From CAADGL01 sp964643885 (lineage in GTDB: Bacteria; Planctomycetota; Phycisphaerae; UBA1845; Fen-1342): a DNA stretch of 19,789 bases. The notes under the pieces were generated by a model. That model was given only the letters and a program-made list of their open reading frames with translations, was not told where the DNA came from and searched no databases. Positions 15,887 through 19,789 of the stretch are shown piece after piece (the first letter of the stretch is position 1; each line of letters starts with the position of its first letter). The stretch spans positions 1 to 19,789 of the forward strand of contig CAZXUI010000083.1 of assembly GCA_964643885.1 (NCBI GenBank), written 5' to 3'. Both the position numbers and the translations under genes were made by a program.

Positions 15887-16060
15887 GGAATCCGCTCCTT
15901 GGGGGCTGGAAACGCGGGTTCTGCTGGCCGTGAAACCGTAAAAATGACGAGGGCGGCGGCACGCCATGCCCGCCGCTCGCACCGGCCCCAATTCGGTGGC
16001 AGAATCCGTGCGTCCATTCGCCGAGTCGTCCGTCTTGATGGGTGTAACCAGGAGTGAACC

Positions 16061-16732
16061 ATGCGATTACTGATTCTTCCCGCCCTGCTGGCCCTCGTGG
16101 GCTGCGCATCGGGACCCAACCAGAGGACGAACACCATGCACACTGGCGAACGAAAGCTCACCATCGAGCTGCTCGCGCTCGACTTGAACACCTGCGGCCG
16201 CTGCACCGGTACCGGTGCGAATCTTGACGCAGCCCTCGCCACCGTCGCTGACGTTCTGCGCGAAGCCGACGTCGAAGTCGAGGTGCGAAAGACTGTCGTC
16301 ACCTCCGCGGCGCAGGCGGAGCGACTGCGATTCGAGTCTTCACCGACGATCCGCATCAACGGCCGTGACATCGCCCTGGAACTCCGCGAGAGCAACTGTG
16401 GCGACTGCGGCGACATCTGCGGGTGCGAGGGACAGGTCGATTGCCGGGTGTGGGTCTGGCAAGGCAAGGAGCATGTCGAGGCGCCGAAGGCCCTGATCAT
16501 CGACGCGATCCTTCGGGCATACGGCCAGGCATGGGAGCCGCTGCCGAAGCCCGACAAGCGATATCATCTTCCGGAGAACCTGAAGAAGTTCTTCGCGGCC
16601 ACCGCAGCGCAATCGGCCGCCGCCGCCAGCGAAGACGACTGCTGTGACCGCACGGCGTGCTGCGAGGAAAGCGAGAAGGAAGCGTGCTGCGGCGCCGCGT
16701 CGAGCGAAGAAGTCTGCGGCTGCAAGGGTTGA
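16061..16732 (+). CDS. DUF2703-family lipoprotein with cysteine-rich tail
   Basis: The 223-aa product starts at ATG 16061 (AGGAG six bases upstream) with a lipoprotein signal MRLLILPALLALVGC; C15 would be lipidated. The DUF2703 domain (about 33-155) shows its marks: LNTCGRCTGTGANLDAAL (42-59) with C45/C48, SSPTIRINGRDIALEL (93-108), the cluster NCGDCGDICGCEG (112-124), and DCRVWVWQG (127-135). The fold is thioredoxin-like in pattern. A tail after 190 adds eight cysteines as CC, CC, CC and CxC, resembling a soft-metal-binding peptide. The family has no proven function. A second possible start, ATG 16136 with AGAGGA eight bases upstream, would give a cytoplasmic form. It is the first gene of a four-gene block; the sigma factor start follows three bases after its stop. 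Confidence 0.88.
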   Translation: MRLLILPALLALVGCASGPNQRTNTMHTGERKLTIELLALDLNTCGRCTGTGANLDAALATVADVLREADVEVEVRKTVVTSAAQAERLRFESSPTIRINGRDIALELRESNCGDCGDICGCEGQVDCRVWVWQGKEHVEAPKALIIDAILRAYGQAWEPLPKPDKRYHLPENLKKFFAATAAQSAAAASEDDCCDRTACCEESEKEACCGAASSEEVCGCKG

Positions 16733-16735
16733 GTC

Positions 16736-17299
16736 GTGACCACGAAGGGAGATGAACTGAGCGCGGAGTTCCTCACCCGTCTTCGGGCATTCGTCCGGAG
16801 CCGGGTGCGGTCCGCGCACGATGGCGAGGACATCGTGCAGGATGTGCTGACGAAGTTCATCCAGCACGACGACTCCATCGATTCGCAGTCGGTCTATGCC
16901 TGGCTGTTCACGGTGGCTCGACGCACGATTATCGACCGCGCCAGAGCCGCAAAGCCCGCAGCGGCGGGCGACTCCGCGGATTCGATCCCGATCGAGATCG
17001 CGGACGATCCGTCGGTGACCTCAGAGCTCGCTCGCTGCATGGAGCCGATGCTCGAGATGCTCAGCAGCGATGACCGGATCATTCTGCAACGGGTCGACAT
17101 GCTCGGCGAGTCGCAGGCCGATGTGGCGCGCGAGTTGGGCATGTCGATGTCCGGGCTCAAGTCGCGCGTGCAGCGGGCACGCCAGCGCCTGCGGGCGCAG
17201 CTCGAGGATTGCTGCGCGGTCGAGCGCGACCGGACTGGTAAGCCCGCCGACTACCAGCGCCGGCCCGATCGACCGTGCCCGTGCGACGGGTGCGGCTGA
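16736..17299 (+). CDS. ECF sigma factor of SigZ type with cysteine-rich C terminus
   Basis: The 187-aa protein starts with GTG 16736, three bases after the DUF2703 stop, with AAGGG upstream inside that gene, so translation is probably coupled. Region 2 is visible as RAFVRSRVRSAHDGEDIVQDVLTKF and YAWLFTVARRTIIDRAR (about 17-70). Region 4 covers about 101-157, with the helix-turn-helix ESQADVARELGMSMSGLKSRVQRAR. After region 4 a tail holds C159-C160 and C181, C183 and C186 (CPCDGC), spacing well suited to zinc or thiol sensing. No anti-sigma gene is adjacent, and the tail may serve that role itself, as inferred for other ECF factors with Cys-rich C-terminal extensions. It resembles SigZ of Bacillus in general layout. 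It probably drives this block, but I could not identify its promoter motif. Confidence 0.9.
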   Translation: MTTKGDELSAEFLTRLRAFVRSRVRSAHDGEDIVQDVLTKFIQHDDSIDSQSVYAWLFTVARRTIIDRARAAKPAAAGDSADSIPIEIADDPSVTSELARCMEPMLEMLSSDDRIILQRVDMLGESQADVARELGMSMSGLKSRVQRARQRLRAQLEDCCAVERDRTGKPADYQRRPDRPCPCDGCG

Positions 17300-17328
17300 G
17301 CGCGCGAGCATCGCCAAAGGAGTCCGCC

Positions 17329-18699
17329 ATGCCAAGCAACGCTGTCCACCTCGCCGCGCCGACCCTGATCTGCGTCGGTTTGTCGACCCTATTGGGTTGC
17401 GCCTCGACCAATCAGACGGCATGCGGTGAACCAGTGACCATACGCGACGACACGCCTCGATCCGTGACGCTGCTGGCAGACGACCTCGCGTCGCTGCGCG
17501 ATCAGTTCAACGCGTCGAACGACCGATGGCGAGTCGTGTCGTTGGTATCGCCGACGTGCAGCGAGTGTGTCTTGGGCGCGGAAGTGGTCGAGAAGGAAAT
17601 CACGGCGAGATACCCGACCAGCCAGGTCGATGCGCTGATCGTGTGGATTCCGATGCTGCCGAGTGACAACGAGAAGGCGGCGCGAGCATCGGCGACGATT
17701 TTCCCAGCAGGGCGCGTCATCCAGTTCTACGATTCGCAGCAAGCGCTCGGCTGGGCGTACGCGCACAAGACCTTCGCGGGGTTCTATGAGCGGGCGCAGA
17801 AGTCGCTTGCCGATGACCACTGGCTGGCGACGGCGCTGGATGACCGCGTGCAGCAGAAGCGGCCGCAATGGGATCTGTACATGCTGTATGCGCCGGGGGT
17901 GAAGTGGGACGCTGCAAGTGATGCCCCGCCCATGCCGACGCATTGGATCAGGCATCTCGGCAGAAAAGAGGATCGCAAGACTTCGACGTACTGGCAGGAC
18001 ACGCCGGAGAGCGGGCCGCGCGAAGGCGATTTGTATGCTGCGATGCGCGCGATGGCGGATCAGGCGATCGGCAAGCCGCAGGCGAATGGTGCCGTCATGA
18101 AGATTGAAGTCCTTGGCTTCGAGGGGTGTCCCAACACGCCGCAGACGAAGGCGAACGTGGAGCGGGCTGTCGCTTCGCTTGGACTGGCGGCGAACGTGGC
18201 GTATGTCGATCAGGTGAAGTTGCCTGAAAGTGATCGTCGCAGGGGTTGGCCATCGCCGACGGTGTTGGTCGATGGGCGCGATCTCTTCGGGATGGCGGAG
18301 CCGAATGGTCCAGCGATGGGATGCCGCATGTATCAAGGCGGAGCGCCGAGCGAGCCGGAGATTGCGGCGGCGCTGCGATCGATGGATGTTGCACTCTCTG
18401 CGTCCGTGGAGCCGCCCATCGTTTGCACGTTGACGCCGGAGCAATTGAGCGCGCAGCGCGAAGCCCTGCTGCCGGGATTGCTGAAACGTGCCGATGATCG
18501 CGTGCCGCTGGAGCGCGGCTACCGAATGAAGTTCACGCCCAGGGCTGGATTGCTCGATGAGATTGTCCGCATCGTGGAGCAGGAACGCGGCTGCTGTCAG
18601 TTCCTCAAGTTTCAGATCACTGTCGAGCCGGAGAATGGACCGATCTATCTGGAAGTGACAGGGCCAGGGGGCACGCGCGAAATGCTGGACGCGCTCTGA
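17329..18699 (+). CDS. Three-domain thiol-fold lipoprotein fusion
   Basis: The 456-aa product starts at ATG 17329 (AAGGAG six bases upstream); the frame from 17275 overlaps the sigma gene and lacks a signal. A lipoprotein signal ends at LSTLLGC (C24). Domain 1 (about 45-225) is thioredoxin-like with a TCSEC active-site pair (C77, C80) and the strand DALIVWIPML. Domain 2 (about 257-352) begins with an internal Met, MKIEVLGFEGCPNTPQTKAN, has C267 and C332, and resembles small thioredoxin-fold proteins of mercury and selenium gene clusters. Domain 3 (about 364-456), CTLTPEQLSAQREALLPGLL through QERGCCQFLKFQITVEP (C422-C423) to GGTREMLDAL, resembles a small stand-alone protein also seen beside metal-resistance genes. 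The fusion reads without a stop, so either it is one exported multidomain protein or three ancestral genes joined. A reductase or metal chaperone role is inferred, not proven. Confidence 0.85.
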   Translation: MPSNAVHLAAPTLICVGLSTLLGCASTNQTACGEPVTIRDDTPRSVTLLADDLASLRDQFNASNDRWRVVSLVSPTCSECVLGAEVVEKEITARYPTSQVDALIVWIPMLPSDNEKAARASATIFPAGRVIQFYDSQQALGWAYAHKTFAGFYERAQKSLADDHWLATALDDRVQQKRPQWDLYMLYAPGVKWDAASDAPPMPTHWIRHLGRKEDRKTSTYWQDTPESGPREGDLYAAMRAMADQAIGKPQANGAVMKIEVLGFEGCPNTPQTKANVERAVASLGLAANVAYVDQVKLPESDRRRGWPSPTVLVDGRDLFGMAEPNGPAMGCRMYQGGAPSEPEIAAALRSMDVALSASVEPPIVCTLTPEQLSAQREALLPGLLKRADDRVPLERGYRMKFTPRAGLLDEIVRIVEQERGCCQFLKFQITVEPENGPIYLEVTGPGGTREMLDAL

Positions 18700-18720
18700 T
18701 AGAAGCTGTAAAACTGCGCG

Positions 18721-19068
18721 ATGCTCATCCTCAAATCCGTCGTGTTGTTCATCATCGCCGGCCTTTGCGAAATCGGCGGCGGCTGGCTGATCTGGAAATC
18801 GCTCCGCGAAGGCTGGTCATGGTGGTGGGGAGTCATCGGCGGCAGCGCCCTGGTGCTCTACGGCATCGTCGCAACCTTCCAGCCAGCGCACTTCTCGCGC
18901 GTGTACGCCGTGTACGGCGGGGTGTTCATCGTCATGGCGTTGCTGTGGGGCTGGCGCATCGACGGCAACCGGCCTGATCGCCCCGACCTCATCGGCGCTG
19001 CCCTCGCCCTCATCGGTGTTGCAATCATGATGTATTGGCCCCGCCATGCGCTTCCAGGCACGCCGTGA
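18721..19068 (+). CDS. ynfA: YnfA-family (UPF0060) small membrane protein
   Basis: The 115-aa protein has four predicted membrane helices: KSVVLFIIAGLCEIGGGWLI (5-24), WWGVIGGSALVLYGIVATF (35-53), VYGGVFIVMALLWGW (64-78) and LIGAALALIGVAIMMYW (90-106). The family marks LCEIGGGWLIW and the SRVYAVYGG segment after FQPAHF match E. coli YnfA (108 aa) closely. The family belongs to the small-multidrug-resistance-like superfamily; its transport role is not settled. The start at 18721 lies 21 bases after the fusion gene stop and has only a weak ribosome site (GAAGC), so translation may be coupled. It is the last gene in the block; a stem CGCTCTCTG/CAGAGAGCG (19072-19080, 19130-19138) follows. Confidence 0.93.
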   Translation: MLILKSVVLFIIAGLCEIGGGWLIWKSLREGWSWWWGVIGGSALVLYGIVATFQPAHFSRVYAVYGGVFIVMALLWGWRIDGNRPDRPDLIGAALALIGVAIMMYWPRHALPGTP

Positions 19069-19204
19069 GAACGCTCTCTGAAAGGCCCCCGAGAGCAACC
19101 CTGCTGTTAACCTCACGCGAGGCGTCAACCAGAGAGCGCGAGATTTCGAGAGGTTGCGCTCGCTCGCTGCCGCGATCTCGCTCCACCCGCGGCTACATTC
19201 CGAA

Positions 19205-19219
19205 TGCCCCTCCGGGGCA
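19205..19219. other. Short hairpin in the 3' non-coding stretch
   Basis: TGCCCC-TCC-GGGGCA forms a 6-bp stem about 135 bases after the ynfA stop. No T run is present. The stretch 19069-19265 otherwise shows only the wide CGCTCTCTG/CAGAGAGCG inverted repeat and no gene. Confidence 0.25.
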
Positions 19220-19265
19220 AGCGGCAATTCACGCCGCCTCGAGCATCGGCACTCCCGGGACCGTT

Positions 19266-19499
19266 TCAATCTTCATCGCCGACGGCGCGGCTTCGAGTTG
19301 GCGGCTGACATCGTCCTTGCCGCACGCGCCGCCGGAATAGGGCGGCAGCAGGCCACTTCCGGGGGCGTTGATCCGCTCGATGCAGCGGTCTCGCAGTTCG
19401 CGCACCGCGGCGTCGCTCACCGCGCTCGGCCAGGCGCGCTTTTTCGTAGACGAAGCCCTTGACTTTGTGCACGCGATTGAGGACGGTCTTGAGGCGCAT
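19266..19499 (-). pseudogene. ISL3-family transposase remnant (N-terminal fragment)
   Basis: From ATG 19499 the minus strand encodes MRLKTVLNRVHKVKGFVYE followed by KARLAERG. This resembles the very N terminus of ISL3-family transposases found in Planctomycetes, as I remember them. After about residue 27 (near 19419) the match is lost in all frames: the zinc-finger CxxC that should follow is absent, and the frame stops at 19266. A full transposase would have about 400 residues, so it is a dead remnant. It points leftward, and the ISL3-like end at 19771-19789 lies behind it in the orientation of a left terminal repeat, though the gap of about 270 bases is long for such elements. Confidence 0.5.
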
Positions 19500-19770
19500 C
19501 GTTCGGCGTCTCCGCTGGCTCTGTTGGTACTCGTACAAGCACCAACCTAACGGAGCTCCGGACGATGCGCTGTTTCTGCCAGCCCCCCCGTTCTCCGGCC
19601 GGACCGCGGCGCGCCCCGGATGCCGCCGCCAGGCCTGTCAACGCCCCGCCGCGCCCTGCAAAGACCGCTCGGCCGCAGCATCACGCCATCGCTCTCATCC
19701 GTGAGGGGAAAGAAGCCCAAGGAAGGGGCCTGGGGAAACCTGCGGAGCTGGTTCCCCCAGATTCAACCCA
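19500..19770. other. Non-coding stretch between transposase remnant and IS-like end
   Basis: I see no gene here. Short open frames on both strands lack ribosome sites and family motifs. The stretch is Pro/Arg-rich in translation and includes runs of C. If 19771-19789 is the left end of the element, this would be its enlarged or rearranged leader. Confidence 0.4.
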
Positions 19771-19789
19771 CGAATTCTGCGGAAGAGCC
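19771..19789. mobile_element. ISL3-like terminal repeat, copy 2 at the window edge
   Basis: CGAATTCTGCGGAAGAGCC matches 15820-15838 at 18 of 19 bases. Read on the minus strand it begins GGCTCTTCCGCAG, an ISL3-type end, and is properly placed to be the left end of the transposase remnant at 19499. On the plus strand the same bases read PDSTHEFCGRA, which also resembles the C terminus of such transposases. It could therefore be the right end of a plus-strand copy continuing from a deleted element. The window ends here, so this cannot be decided. Confidence 0.5.

Noticed and set aside
16044..16049. GTAACC as an ECF -35 box before the DUF2703 gene
   Set aside because: It touches the ribosome site, so a transcript started from it would begin inside the gene.
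17275..17328. Upstream start of the fusion lipoprotein at 17275
   Set aside because: It overlaps the sigma gene, lacks a ribosome site and would destroy the lipoprotein signal.

Overview
The window looks like a piece of a planctomycete chromosome, most likely from a Phycisphaerae-type lineage. This rests on family recognition and gene style, not on a marker gene. The signs are very high GC, an ECF sigma factor of the planctomycete type next to a giant Ser/Thr kinase with a WD40 sensor, a PEP-CTERM protein beside a secreted protein with a two-repeat dockerin-like calcium-binding tail, and large convergent and divergent gene blocks. It is a draft scaffold, because exactly 100 Ns sit inside a tandem repeat (12512-12611).

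Layout. 1-1043 (+) is the C-terminal part of a hybrid histidine kinase with an ATPase domain and a receiver. 7133-1045 (-) is a three-gene signalling block: ECF sigma factor, then a 1290-aa transmembrane Ser/Thr kinase with WD40 repeats, then a secreted coiled-coil/beta-domain protein of unknown function. 8542-7307 (-) is an uncharacterised cytoplasmic protein. It shares an intergenic promoter region with 8780-9388 (+), a PEP-CTERM surface protein, which is followed by 9584-10591 (+), a secreted beta-propeller-like protein with a dockerin-like tail. On the minus strand follow an esterase of the PHB-depolymerase/LpqC type (11755-10736) and a short beta-carbonic-anhydrase-like protein (12245-11796). 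12246-12814 holds no gene but is packed with palindromes and a 33-bp hairpin tandem repeat interrupted by the assembly gap. Then come mscL (13210-12815, -), a PhzF-family isomerase (14326-13412, -), a DUF5946 protein (14944-14432, -) and a DinB-family protein (15114-15626, +).

The most interesting part is 16061-19068 (+), a four-gene block. It encodes a Cys-rich DUF2703 lipoprotein, an ECF sigma factor of SigZ type with a cysteine-rich C-terminal tail, a lipoprotein that fuses three thiol-related domains normally expected as separate small proteins, and a YnfA-type small membrane protein. The density of cysteine pairs suggests a thiol- or soft-metal-sensing regulon (mercury/arsenic-like), but no transporter or reductase is visible, so the job is inferred. 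The block lies between two same-orientation copies of a 19-bp sequence (15820-15838 and 19771-19789) that resembles the terminal repeat of ISL3-family insertion sequences. An N-terminal ISL3 transposase fragment lies next to the second copy, so the block may be a transferred accessory island.

Functions are assigned from recognised motifs and remembered family features. No database search was possible.
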